From NCBI GenBank assembly GCA_029834535.1, contig JAQMWT010000400.1, forward strand, positions 1 to 64,000: a stretch of 64,000 nt of DNA. Reading direction: 5' to 3'. A model generated the notes under the pieces. The model did no database searches. It had not been told where the DNA came from and was given only the letters and a program-made list of their open reading frames with translations. Source of the stretch: Chrysophaeum taylorii (Eukaryota; Sar; Pelagophyceae; Pelagomonadales; Pelagomonadaceae). The position numbers and the translations under genes are program-made. Position 1 is the stretch's first letter. Every line of letters begins with the position of its first letter. Shown here piece by piece: positions 48,303 to 57,599 of the stretch.

Positions 48303-49115
48303 TTAGAGGACGACCCGACGACGTCGCTGGGTGGGTTCGTCGAGATAAGGAGATGGCGAATGGTCGAGGCAGTGTCGGAGGTGCGCAGTCAGCAAGGCGG
48401 CTCTGGCGATACCCCGGAGCGCCGTCGCATGAAAATCGGTCATCTCAACCTTCTTCTTTTGCGTCTTCTTCTTAGTTTTGGGTCGCCGATGGCGCCAGGC
48501 CTTTTGGATTTTCTCGGCCGCGGAGCATTCGCCCGCAACTTCGCGCAGCAGCTCCTCGTCGGCGAAAAAAACAAGCTCCTCGTCGGGAACAGCGATCGGT
48601 TTGGATTCGCCGCCGTCGGCAACGAGGAGGTTGTTGGTGAATTTGCGATACAACGCGATGTCATCGCAGGAGCTGCTGCGCTTGGTTGGCGAAGACCGCC
48701 AGGCTGTCTGGATCTTGGAGGCGGCCGCGAACTCGCGCGCCACCTCGCGCAGCAAGAGCTCGTCGTCGTCGTCGTCGGCGGCAAGGCGCTCGACTCGGTA
48801 CGCGGGCTCGGGGTCCTCGACGTCGGCGAGATCGAGGACGTCGCAGGTGGAGAGATGCTTCTTTTGATTTTCGAGGTCGTGTCGCGGTTGCGCGAGGAAC
48901 AAGACGACGAGCTGCAGCCACGGTCGCAGGAGCGCCGCAACCACCTGCGCGAGCGCCACGAGGTGGCGCCGCGTGAGGCGCTCCGAACGGCGCGGCGTCA
49001 GGACGAGCCGCTGCGGCGGCGATTCTGCGGCCAGCGGCTTGTCGTCGAGCTCGATGTCGACCAAGGGCGCATCCTGGAAGAAGGGCGCGTGCGCGAGCAT
49101 GTAAGCGCGACTCAT
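48303..49115 (-). CDS. IQ-motif protein with one hydrophobic segment
   Basis: 270 aa. Two related segments, LLLREVAREFAAASKIQTAW and ELLREVAGECSAAEKIQKAW (about 120-142 and 185-205), each end in an IQ-type calmodulin-binding motif, so the unit is duplicated. An acidic run (DDDDDE) precedes the first. A hydrophobic helix (about 53-75, LVALAQVVAALLRPWLQLVV) may be a membrane segment or amphipathic helix. The C-terminus is basic (KTKKKTQKKK, RRRRVVL). Calmodulin or myosin-light-chain binding is inferred from the IQ motifs. The opposite strand is also open, but shows no motif. Confidence 0.65.
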   Translation of the reverse strand: MSRAYMLAHAPFFQDAPLVDIELDDKPLAAESPPQRLVLTPRRSERLTRRHLVALAQVVAALLRPWLQLVVLFLAQPRHDLENQKKHLSTCDVLDLADVEDPEPAYRVERLAADDDDDELLLREVAREFAAASKIQTAWRSSPTKRSSSCDDIALYRKFTNNLLVADGGESKPIAVPDEELVFFADEELLREVAGECSAAEKIQKAWRHRRPKTKKKTQKKKVEMTDFHATALRGIARAALLTAHLRHCLDHSPSPYLDEPTQRRRRVVL

Positions 49116-49932
49116 GTCCCTAAAAATAACGACGGAATAGGGTCCAAACCAGAGACGCGAACAGGGACGACATTCGAAAATCTAACTGCCGTAGAGCAAG
49201 CAAGCAAGCAATCCTTTAGGGTTGTAGTGGTGTTTACGCTTCTCGAATACTATAACTTTGACCTCCTAGGGGTTTATCATATTATTATTTATAGGGTCGG
49301 ATAAGAAAACGAGACTAGCCCGCGCCGCAACGACGGGTCCTACAACGCGTGGGCTTTTTCCTTTTTTTGCGTGAGGGGACGAAAGGATGCCGACTTCACT
49401 ATGGGGACTAGTTCCATCGCGACGATCTCGCGGCGTGGCGGCACATACTGCTTGAGTACAAATGAACATAGCTCAGCGATCCGTTGAGTATGTCTTAGTA
49501 CAAACTGAAACATAGTTAACGGCTCGTACGAACTTTCTTATCCGACCCTGTTATTAAGCAGACGAGAGATGATGGTTGTGTGGTGGCTTATTTACCCTGG
49601 CTTGGGCATCCCGCCGACCGACCGAAAAACGACCGAAAAACGACCGAAAAACGACCGACCGACCGACCGGGAAGCACGAGGAGTCCCAGGGCACGCCGCC
49701 GCCGCCGCAAAGTCGCTGCCTTCACACGGTCGCCAAGCCCAAAAAAGTTGAGAAGACCTGGACATTCAGGTTATATATTTATGAACGAGAGGCAGAGCAG
49801 TCGACAAAAAAAAAAAAAAAAAATCCCTCGCCGCCGCCGGATACTATGCCTGCAATGCAATGCTGCCGGGATCGTAAGATAAGAGTACCTAATAAAGTAA
49901 TAAAATCCTCAAAGTTGGGCGGCGGGTCCTCG
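49116..49932. other. Intergenic stretch with minisatellite; no gene recognised
   Basis: Contains an 11-bp minisatellite (GACCGAAAAAC, about four units, 49617-49660, then GACC repeats) and a 19-base A run (49805-49823). TCGGATAAGAAA near 49297 has an inverted copy (TTTCTTATCCGA) near 49533, so the two bound a 240-bp segment as a short inverted repeat. No coding motif was seen. Confidence 0.5.
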
Positions 49933-50922
49933 TTAGGCGCTCGGGAGGGAGGCGAGAAAAGCGCCGGCGTCGAAAGCATGTGCCCCGTTGATGCGGAGGG
50001 GACGGTGATCGAGGTCGAGGGTGAGGCGGCCGTCGTCTAGGAGGGATATGCCGAGCTGGCAGGCGAACGGGGGAGCCCAGGCGTCATGGGGCCAGTCGAC
50101 GTTGAGACCGTGCATGAGGGAAATGATGGTGACGTCGTGGGCGACGTTGACGTAGGTTGCGTGGTCGCCGCCGCGGAGGGCGGCTCGGAGAGAGGTTTCG
50201 AGGTCTCGGAGGAGGGGGAGCACGGCGAGGCGTCTCAGGTCGGGGTCAGCCATGTAGGCGTCGTAGCGTCGCTTGAGGTAGCGCTTGGCGGGAATAAGGA
50301 GGTCGTCGCCATAGGAGGGAAAGTCGTGGGCCCTGCGCGCTTCGGCGTAGTCTACGGCGAGGAGCCAGCCGAAATTTTCTGCGGTCGCGCCGGGGATCGC
50401 GCGGACGAGCGCGGCCTTGAGGTCGCGCACTTCGTGTTCCTCGGAAGCGAAGCCTTGGCGCACGCGCGAAAGCGCCGCCATGGTGGCTTGGGGGTGGGTG
50501 TCGAAGGCACTCATCGAGCAGTTCGCGCGGACTTCGACCGGTCCGCCGCAACCGGCTGCCGCGAGGCAGGCTCTCGCCGTCAGGATGGTGCGGCGGTAGT
50601 TGGTGGCACGGGCCTTGATAATGGCAGCGCCGCCAGGACGCACGCGGGTCGCGGTCTCGAGGCCGCGCTGGGTGAGCGCGCCGAAGATTCGATGTTTGTC
50701 TAGGGGTCGCCGGTAGGCGAGGCCGTTGTCGTGGCGCACGGGAACAGCCGTGAGGGGAGCGAGGTCGACGGGGAGGAGGTCCCGCCAGAGGTCGGGGTCG
50801 TCGAGGGCGGGGGCGATCGGGGTGCGCTCGGCGTGGCGCAGAAGGACCCAGCGCCATAGAGTCGTCGTCGTCGGCGGCGGCATCATCACAGGAGGGTTAA
50901 CTAACTTATTATTACTTCCCAT
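49933..50922 (-). CDS. Histidine acid phosphatase (clade-2 histidine phosphatase)
   Basis: 329 aa. The catalytic motif is LLRHAERTP (R29, H30, R33, P35), equivalent to RHGxRxP with Ala for Gly. The second motif VAHDVTII supplies H262 and D263, the HD or HAE element of the branch that includes phytase, prostatic acid phosphatase and PPIP5K-type phosphatase domains. LTQRGLETATRVRPGGA corresponds to the L-T-x-x-G motif before the second conserved Arg (ATNYRRTILTARAC, R110/R111). There is no signal peptide, unlike most secreted acid phosphatases, so an intracellular phosphomonoester or inositol-phosphate substrate is likely. It is divergent from TPP2 with 53 bp between starts. Confidence 0.85.
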   Translation of the reverse strand: MGSNNKLVNPPVMMPPPTTTTLWRWVLLRHAERTPIAPALDDPDLWRDLLPVDLAPLTAVPVRHDNGLAYRRPLDKHRIFGALTQRGLETATRVRPGGAAIIKARATNYRRTILTARACLAAAGCGGPVEVRANCSMSAFDTHPQATMAALSRVRQGFASEEHEVRDLKAALVRAIPGATAENFGWLLAVDYAEARRAHDFPSYGDDLLIPAKRYLKRRYDAYMADPDLRRLAVLPLLRDLETSLRAALRGGDHATYVNVAHDVTIISLMHGLNVDWPHDAWAPPFACQLGISLLDDGRLTLDLDHRPLRINGAHAFDAGAFLASLPSA

Positions 50923-50975
50923 GAATTCAACAAGGAGGGAGGGGGTTTGAAGTTTGTTTAGTTAGTTGTTTTCGC
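50923..50975. promoter_or_regulatory. 53-bp bidirectional intergenic region (acid phosphatase / TPP2)
   Basis: The two divergent starts are 53 bp apart. If TPP2 uses its second ATG (51021) the gap is 98 bp. A shared promoter is likely. GTTTAGTTAGTT lies in the middle. Confidence 0.5.
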
Positions 50976-53900
50976 ATGCGCGGCGCCGCCTCCCTGATTC
51001 TTAGTTTATCGACGACAACTATGAGCTGGCGGTCGCGGGCGTTTCAGTATGGTGTCCGGCAGGCGAGCCTCCCGGCGAGCGTCGTTTGGCTTTCTGCGGA
51101 GGAACGACGGTGGAGCGGGGTGATCGATAAGGAGACAACGGGGGTGTCGCGGGTTGCGGGCGATGGAAGCGGAGTTATTATCGGAATCCTCGACACGGGC
51201 GTCGATCCGGCGGCGGAGGGCATGGGCGTGACCCCGCGGTCGGAGCCAAAGATCCTGGACGTGATCGACGCGACGGGGGCGGGGGACGTGGACACGTCGA
51301 CGATCGTCGAGTCGGGAGACGGATGGATAGAGAACCCGATCACCGGCCGGAGATTGTATGCCGGCAAAGCCGGGACGTACCGGGTGGGCGGGAAGAAGAT
51401 GGACGCGCTGTGGCCGAGGGCTTTGAGGGAGCGGCTCGCTCGCGAGGCGCGACTGGTTTCGGACTCGAAGTATCACGAGTGGTACTCTAAAGCGTTCGAG
51501 GACTCGGAAGGCGAGGAGTTCGACGCGAGGGTCGAGGCTTTGGGCAGGGCTAAGAAAGACCTCGAGCCCACGCGCGACTCGGTCGCGCCGATCTTGGACG
51601 TGGTGGTGACGTGGGACGAAGAAGCACAAACGAGGAAAGGGTTCGTCGTGGACGGGTCTAAGACGCCGAACCTCGACGACGCGGCGGCGCTCGCGGACTT
51701 TGGCGAGGCGACGAGGCGGGGTATGAGCCCCAGATACGGCAAGTTCGGCGAGTCTGACCTCCTCACTTACTCGCTGAGCTTTTACGGGGACGACGTGACG
51801 ACGATCGTGACGCCGTCCGGCGACCACGGGACGCACGTCGCGTCGATCGCGGCCGCTTACGACCCGAACGACGCCGACAAGTGCGGGCTGGCCCCCGGCG
51901 CCAAGCTCGTGTCGATCAAGATCGGCGACGCGCGGCTGGGAACCATGGAGACGGGGGTTGCTTTGAACCGCGCGGCGATCGCGGCCCAGAAGTGGGGCTG
52001 CGACCTCATTAATTTGTCTTACGGCGAAGCGTGCGGCGTGTGCGACGCGGGCGCTTTCGCGACGAAAGCCAAGGCCCTCGTCGACGAGAATCCGGGCCTG
52101 TTGTTCGTGTCGAGCGCCGGGAACAACGGCCCCGCCCTCAGCACCGTCGGCGCCCCCGGATCCACGACCGGGGCGTTGCTGGGGATCGGGGCCTACGTGA
52201 CCCCCGAGATGCGCGCCGACATGTACGCGCAGCGGCAATTCGGCGGAGGTCGCGAAAACGGCGGCGGCGGCATGATGTACTCGTTTAGTTCGAGAGGTCC
52301 GGCGACCGACGGCGACTGGGGCGTGTCCGTCGCCGCGCCCGGCGGCGCCATCGCGAGCGTCCCTAAGTATACGCTTCAACCCCAGCGGTTGATGCACGGG
52401 ACGTCGATGTCGTCGCCCAACGCGGCGGGGGCTCTCGCGTGTCTCCTCTCGGCGCTCAAGAGTGAGAAAAACGTCTCGTATTCGCCCGCGTCCGTGCGGC
52501 GCGCGATCGAGGACACGGCGCGGCCCTTCGAGGTGTGGGGGGATGGGGATTCCCCGACAGATCAAGGGAAGGGAATTTTGGCGGTGGATCTCGCGACGGA
52601 CGCGATTCTCCGCGACCAGAAAGACGCGTCGACGCGATACGAGATCCGGGTCATGGACCGCGGCGTTCCGGGCGTTCCGGCCCGCGGCATCTACCTCCGC
52701 GAGCCGCACGAAACATCGACGATCTCCGAAGCCAACGTCCAGGTCGTTCCAAAATTTTCCCGGGATTCGGCCGTCTCGGCCGAACGCAAGGCGTCGTTCC
52801 GGAGGAACGTCGCGCTGAGATCGTCGGCAGATTGGGTCGAGGCGGGCGAGCGCGTGGTCCTCACCTACGACTCGCCCAAAACGTTGATCGTCAAGATCGA
52901 CCCGACGGCCCTCGCACCCGACGCGATTCACTGCGCGGAGATTAAAGGCTACGACGCCGACGATTCCGACGACGAGAAGCCGCCGCTCTTCCGCGTGCCT
53001 ATCACGGTCCTCAAACCAATAGAAACTACTTCGTCGCGGCGCTTCCGCTTTTCCGAGACCTTGGCGGCCGGCACCATCGCCCGGCATCTGGTCGTGCCGC
53101 CGGAATGGGCAGCTTCGGCTACCGTGAGCCTGCGGTGCTCGGCCTCGGACGCGTCCAAGCGCCTCGTCCACCTCTCCACCGTCCAGCTCGAGCCTCACGA
53201 ACCCTACTCCGCGCTCCATCTCCACAAGAGGGTGCTGATGGGCCGCGACGACCGCGTCGTGGCAGAAATCTCGGACGTCGCGCCAAAACGAACTCTAGAA
53301 GTGTGCCTTTCCCAGGATTGGCACTCGATCGAGCCGTGCTCGGTCGAGGCGACCGTCGATTTCAAAGCCGACCTCGTTGATTCTAATTCGGATCTCGTAC
53401 TCCGCGGAACCCGCAGCGTCGCGACAGTTCTCCTCTCGAACAAATCCGAAGACCCAATGATCGCGGCTCCCGTTGGAAAACTGAAAAAATGGCGCCGACC
53501 GCTCCGACCGCGCGCGTCGGCCGTGGCGCCGTGCGCGTCCGAGTCGAGGGACAGCTTCGCGCATTACGCGGCCGCGACCATCGCCCCCAAGCGCGCCTAC
53601 GAACTCACCCTCGAATACGACTGGGAGCACCTGCCGTCCTCCTCGACGGGCGCTACCTTTCGTTTTTCGGGCGACGACCAGATCTACGAGTCGCCGTTCG
53701 AAGGTCAACACGCGCGCGTTTTCGACAAAAAAACCGGCAAGGTCTTGGGATACCGCGACGCGCGGAGCTACTCTGAATTGAAGGGCTTCGAGCAAGGCGC
53801 CGAGTACGGCGCGACGCTCACCGTCCGGTCGGAATCGATCAAGGCTCTCGAAAAGCTTCGCGACGCCGAGTTGTGGGTCGAGTGGCCGCTCGCGAAGGAC

Positions 53901-55049
53901 GCGAGCGTGCGGTGCTTCGGGACAAAGGCTGCCGCCTACGACGCTACGGACGACACCTTCAAGGACGTCAAGCTGCGTCCCGGCGACTCGCGCCCGCTCT
54001 TCGTGTCGCCCCCCCTAGAGTCAGACATCCCCAAGAACTGCGAGCCGGGCGACGTCTTGCTCGGCACCATTTCGTACGCGCGCTCCCCGTCCTTGTCCAA
54101 GGGGGCCTCCAAGCGCCGCTCCCACACTCTCTGGTACCACGTGCCCCCCAAATCCAAGAACACGGCGGCCTCCTCCTCCTCGTCGGCGTCGTCGGCGTCG
54201 GCGGCGTCGTCGGAAAAGAAGAAAAAGTCGTCCGACGACTCGAACAACAACAACGCCTCATCCTCCGAGGAAGAGGTGGAGAACGGGTTGTCGTCGGCGG
54301 CGAGGAAGGCGTTGGACAAGGCGCTCTTCTCGCGGCAGCTCAAGTTTCTCGCCGACGAGCACGACAACCTCGACGACGACGGCGCGGCCGCTTTAACCTC
54401 CGAGCTCCTGAAGCTCGCCAACTCGGACAAGTCAAAAATTCTCCAAGTTAGGCGCGCGGCCCTCAAGAGACTCGTCCCCAACATAACCGCGTCGACGCCT
54501 CTTAGTGATGCGGCCAACGCGACGAAAATTCTCGCGGCGGCCGGAGCTTTGTCGGACGCGATCGACCAAACGGCCGTGGCCGTGGCTCTCGCGACGAGGG
54601 AAACCCCCGACGATCTTTTGAAAAGCAACGCCGAGGAAGAGGAGGATCGCGACCCCGCCTCGCACAAGGCCCTCCTCGAGGCCCTCCGGTGGACCGCCGA
54701 GGCGAGGCTCGCCCTCGTTCTCGAGGGCGTGGTGGCCGAAAAAAAAAACCAGTCGCTCGACGCCTTCTCCAACGCCATCGCCGACCTCGACAAGTGGGTC
54801 GAAACGAAAAAATCCTCGCACGCGGCCGACGCGCGCCTCCGCGCCGAGCACGATCGCCTCCGGAACCGACCCGGCCTCGCCCTCCAGACCATCGACGCCT
54901 GGCTCGACACTAAAAAGAAATCCCGCGAAGACCTCAAGCGAGCCCGCGACCTCCGCGCCAAACTCTACGACGACCTCGGATGGGATCTCTGGGCCCAAGC
55001 CGAGCGAAACCACCTCCGCCGCGACTTCCCACATCCCAAGCTCAGTTAA
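50976..55049 (+). CDS. TPP2: Tripeptidyl-peptidase II, uninterrupted
   Basis: 1,357 aa; M16 (51021) is an alternative start. TPP2 is a giant cytosolic subtilisin-type protease that removes tripeptides from the N-termini of proteasome products. The S8 catalytic residues are D73 (GILDTGVDP), H284 (GDHGTHVAS) and S477 (HGTSMSSPNAAGAL), with the long insertion between Asp and His typical of TPP2. AGNNGPALSTVGAPG supplies the oxyanion Asn region. The large C-terminal part includes beta-rich domains (YAAATIAPKRAYELTLEYDW) and a helical tail. It is close in length to plant TPP2 (about 1,300 aa). A low-complexity Ser/Lys/Asn insert lies near residues 1065-1100. The stop is followed, 12 bp later, by a PIF/Harbinger-like transposon. 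Confidence 0.95.
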   Translation: MRGAASLILSLSTTTMSWRSRAFQYGVRQASLPASVVWLSAEERRWSGVIDKETTGVSRVAGDGSGVIIGILDTGVDPAAEGMGVTPRSEPKILDVIDATGAGDVDTSTIVESGDGWIENPITGRRLYAGKAGTYRVGGKKMDALWPRALRERLAREARLVSDSKYHEWYSKAFEDSEGEEFDARVEALGRAKKDLEPTRDSVAPILDVVVTWDEEAQTRKGFVVDGSKTPNLDDAAALADFGEATRRGMSPRYGKFGESDLLTYSLSFYGDDVTTIVTPSGDHGTHVASIAAAYDPNDADKCGLAPGAKLVSIKIGDARLGTMETGVALNRAAIAAQKWGCDLINLSYGEACGVCDAGAFATKAKALVDENPGLLFVSSAGNNGPALSTVGAPGSTTGALLGIGAYVTPEMRADMYAQRQFGGGRENGGGGMMYSFSSRGPATDGDWGVSVAAPGGAIASVPKYTLQPQRLMHGTSMSSPNAAGALACLLSALKSEKNVSYSPASVRRAIEDTARPFEVWGDGDSPTDQGKGILAVDLATDAILRDQKDASTRYEIRVMDRGVPGVPARGIYLREPHETSTISEANVQVVPKFSRDSAVSAERKASFRRNVALRSSADWVEAGERVVLTYDSPKTLIVKIDPTALAPDAIHCAEIKGYDADDSDDEKPPLFRVPITVLKPIETTSSRRFRFSETLAAGTIARHLVVPPEWAASATVSLRCSASDASKRLVHLSTVQLEPHEPYSALHLHKRVLMGRDDRVVAEISDVAPKRTLEVCLSQDWHSIEPCSVEATVDFKADLVDSNSDLVLRGTRSVATVLLSNKSEDPMIAAPVGKLKKWRRPLRPRASAVAPCASESRDSFAHYAAATIAPKRAYELTLEYDWEHLPSSSTGATFRFSGDDQIYESPFEGQHARVFDKKTGKVLGYRDARSYSELKGFEQGAEYGATLTVRSESIKALEKLRDAELWVEWPLAKDASVRCFGTKAAAYDATDDTFKDVKLRPGDSRPLFVSPPLESDIPKNCEPGDVLLGTISYARSPSLSKGASKRRSHTLWYHVPPKSKNTAASSSSSASSASAASSEKKKKSSDDSNNNNASSSEEEVENGLSSAARKALDKALFSRQLKFLADEHDNLDDDGAAALTSELLKLANSDKSKILQVRRAALKRLVPNITASTPLSDAANATKILAAAGALSDAIDQTAVAVALATRETPDDLLKSNAEEEEDRDPASHKALLEALRWTAEARLALVLEGVVAEKKNQSLDAFSNAIADLDKWVETKKSSHAADARLRAEHDRLRNRPGLALQTIDAWLDTKKKSREDLKRARDLRAKLYDDLGWDLWAQAERNHLRRDFPHPKLS

Positions 55050-55061
55050 TAATAATAATAA

Positions 55062-57576
55062 GGGAAAAGTCAAGTTTCCAACCACCATATATGTTTGGTC
55101 ACCGAAAACCCTCAACAAGTTTTTGGTCACTTAAGTTTAGTCAATCCGTATCTTTTGGTTGACTAAACTTGTACTCCTCTTAGAGAGCAAACATACGGTT
55201 CGTCGTGACAAAACAAGGCCTTGTTCGTGATCAAGCTTTCAGCGGTTCTGCATGTCGTCGCGCTGTGGTGACTCCGGAGCGTCCTTCGACTTCGAAACGA
55301 ACACGGTATCGATGCGGGCTTCGTCGCTCAGGTCGAGCGGGAGCGTGGTGGTAACACGCCGACGTCGGTTGACCACGACGCCGAGAAAGAAAACAACAAG
55401 TCTAAGCGTGCCCAGACGAAGGTGGTAAACGACTATGAGAGATCGCCGAGTACGCTGTCGCAGCTCGGAGCGCGCAAAAAATACGAGGGTAGTCCACTTT
55501 ACTCGATCTAACCAAGATGCCAAGTTCAGCATGCGTGTTCTCGAGGCCGACTTGCAGCAGCATCTGATGTTCGACACGGGCGGCAAGTTGACGGCGCGTA
55601 CAACATCATGGTCTACAGCGCGACAGCGCTGTCGTTCAAGTGCTATATGTAAGATGCAGCTTTTATGTGCGTGCTGGTCGTTGTGATGTGCAAGTAGACA
55701 ATACCGTCACATGTGCTAAGAGGCACACCTGCTCCGAACCTTCTTGCCGACAAAGATCCAGCTATCGCGCGAAGCACACTTCTGCGAGGCCGTGTCGGTC
55801 CTCATCAATGGCTTTATGGAGGGCAAGTCAGGCGGCTCGCTGGCCGGTTAGCACCCGGAAAGTCCGCGCTGGGATGGGGTTCGCTCGGTTGGGCAGAGCG
55901 CAACGGACAGGTCGATTGTTCGTGGACCAACACGTCCGCGGCCTGCGACGCTTTTGCACGACCTCGCACAAGACCGCGCAGTGGCGGTCCACCATCAACA
56001 AGTCCGTCCTCGTCCCTCGCCTCTGCCCCAGCTGCGTGATTTTTCTCCGTGATTCCGTACCGGCTCCTGCCGGTCCGGCCTGGCTCCCATGCTCGGGAGA
56101 GGTCTGAAGTTAGTTAGTTAGTTAGTCAGTCAGGCGGCTCTTCTCGGCATATGCGTTTGATAGACATCTGCAACAATGTCATCCGCTAAAGGCACGAGAT
56201 GACGAACCGGGATCGTTCGCTGTAGTCTGTCATAAACTTCGAACTAATAAGGCGCATCCGAATAATCTTGGGCGACGACGAAACAGCGTGGTATCAGCGT
56301 TGTCTTACGCTGGCCTTGTTTGTGGATGTTGTTCTGCGAGTATTCGCATGTTGATGCGTGTGTATGGTCAAACTTGGAGGCATTCAATTTGGTGTGATCA
56401 AATTTCGAACAATCACATCAAACTTGTCACATTTTAGACTCGTACTGATGACTGGGTAAGAATTACAGGGGTGGTGTCGGCGATCTTCATGGAACGAGGC
56501 TGTCGACGTCTTGACATCCCTTCGCGCCGCAGCTTGTATTTGCCGACTTTCTCGTACAGTGCTCGACGGTGCAGCAGCAGCTCCCGGGGAGATCTTGCAG
56601 CAGGGCGGGGTTGTCGAGATGCGCGAGGAGGAGGAGGATAAGGAGGTGTTCTCTTACGGTCGTGCGAGTTGTTTATGCTGGCGTAACGGCACGTGCTCGC
56701 GTTGCCGTCCCATGATCAAGCTGGACAGCTAACTCCGGATCGGGTGCGCGACGGTGAGGAACTCCTGAACGTGGTCCTGTACGGTCCCGCACAAGTGTGG
56801 GACTACGATCTTTGGGTGCTCGAGGGGCGTTGCTCGCGCAGTTTCTCGAGGTCGTCGAGTTTCGCGTTCTCGACCCCGAGTCGATTATCAAAGACGCTCC
56901 CTCTCGGATTTTTGGGGTGCAGAATGGGGTGATCCGTCTCACGCAGACCATGTAAGTCTGGTGTCCGATGTCCGCTTGTTGCTGAAGAATGACGCACGAC
57001 CACGGCAACACCACCGTGGAGAGTCGCGGTTTGGGTGGCTTCTACGAACGATGGAAGGTACGAGAATGGGCCCAGCTTAAATACGCCAAGCCTTGGGAAT
57101 CTGCTCACGAGGCCGCGCGTCGCTACCCGCTCTCCTTGCATATCGCCGCGCTGTCTTAGGATGGACCTCCTTCTAAGGTGGTCATGGGGGGGTGCCCATG
57201 CCGCGCGTGTAACGCCACGGTAGATTCTGCGTAGCTGCAGCACCTAGCTCTCGTTTTAAAGGCATTTTCGCACCAAAAGCGCTCACGCGCCCCCTTAAAA
57301 AGCCTCCTTAAGTTTGATTTTAAAAGCCGAAGTTTGGTCAATACTGTGGAAGTTTGAGGAGTAGTGACCAAACTTGTTGACCAAACTTACAAGGAAATTA
57401 TTCAAACTTGAAGGGTTGATTGATCAAACTTAATGCAACTTCGGAGTGACCAAACTTAACTGACCTAACTTCTATGGAAAGTGACCACACATGTGAGTTT
57501 TTCCTTAATCACACATCAAAATCGAGCAAACATGAAAGAAATTCACCAAACTTTTTGACCAAACTTGACTGATCCC
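55062..57576. mobile_element. PIF/Harbinger-like DNA transposon, TIR-bounded, with nested LINE fragment
   Basis: 2,515 bp. It is bounded by 16-bp terminal inverted repeats, GGGAAAAGTCAAGTTT (55062-55077) and AAACTTGACTGATCCC (57561-57576), 14 of 16 paired, and by TAA on both sides (55059-55061, 57577-57579). TAA duplication and G-rich ends fit PIF/Harbinger. Because both flanks are TAA repeats, the duplication could be longer. Both ends carry clusters of TGACCAAACTT (either strand): 55091-55170 and about 57331-57570, like subterminal transposase-binding repeats. I find no DDE transposase or Myb-type protein, so the copy seems non-autonomous or decayed. A 289-bp LINE fragment lies inside. It begins 12 bp after the TPP2 stop, so it must supply or affect the TPP2 3' UTR. 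Confidence 0.65.
55839..56127 (+). mobile_element. LINE 3' fragment with 13-bp target duplication
   Basis: 289 bp flanked by AGTCAGGCGGCTC (55826-55838 and 56128-56140). The 3' 170 bp match the end of the LINE at 25987-27526: CACGACCTCGCACAAGACCG, then CCCAGCTGCGTGATTTT, GGCCTGGCTCCCATGCTCGG and (GTTA)n. The 5' part is diverged and shortened. It sits inside the Harbinger-like element, so it arrived later. It is strongly 5'-truncated and non-coding. Confidence 0.8.
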
Positions 57577-57599
57577 TAATAATAATTAGTTGTACACAA

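Noticed and set aside
48276-49304. 342-codon plus-strand frame opposite the IQ-motif gene
   Set aside because: Antisense of a gene that carries two IQ motifs and a repeated helix. The plus-strand product shows no domain.
51006-53225. 739-codon minus-strand frame inside TPP2
   Set aside because: Antisense shadow of a well-identified protease, Arg-rich and without motifs.
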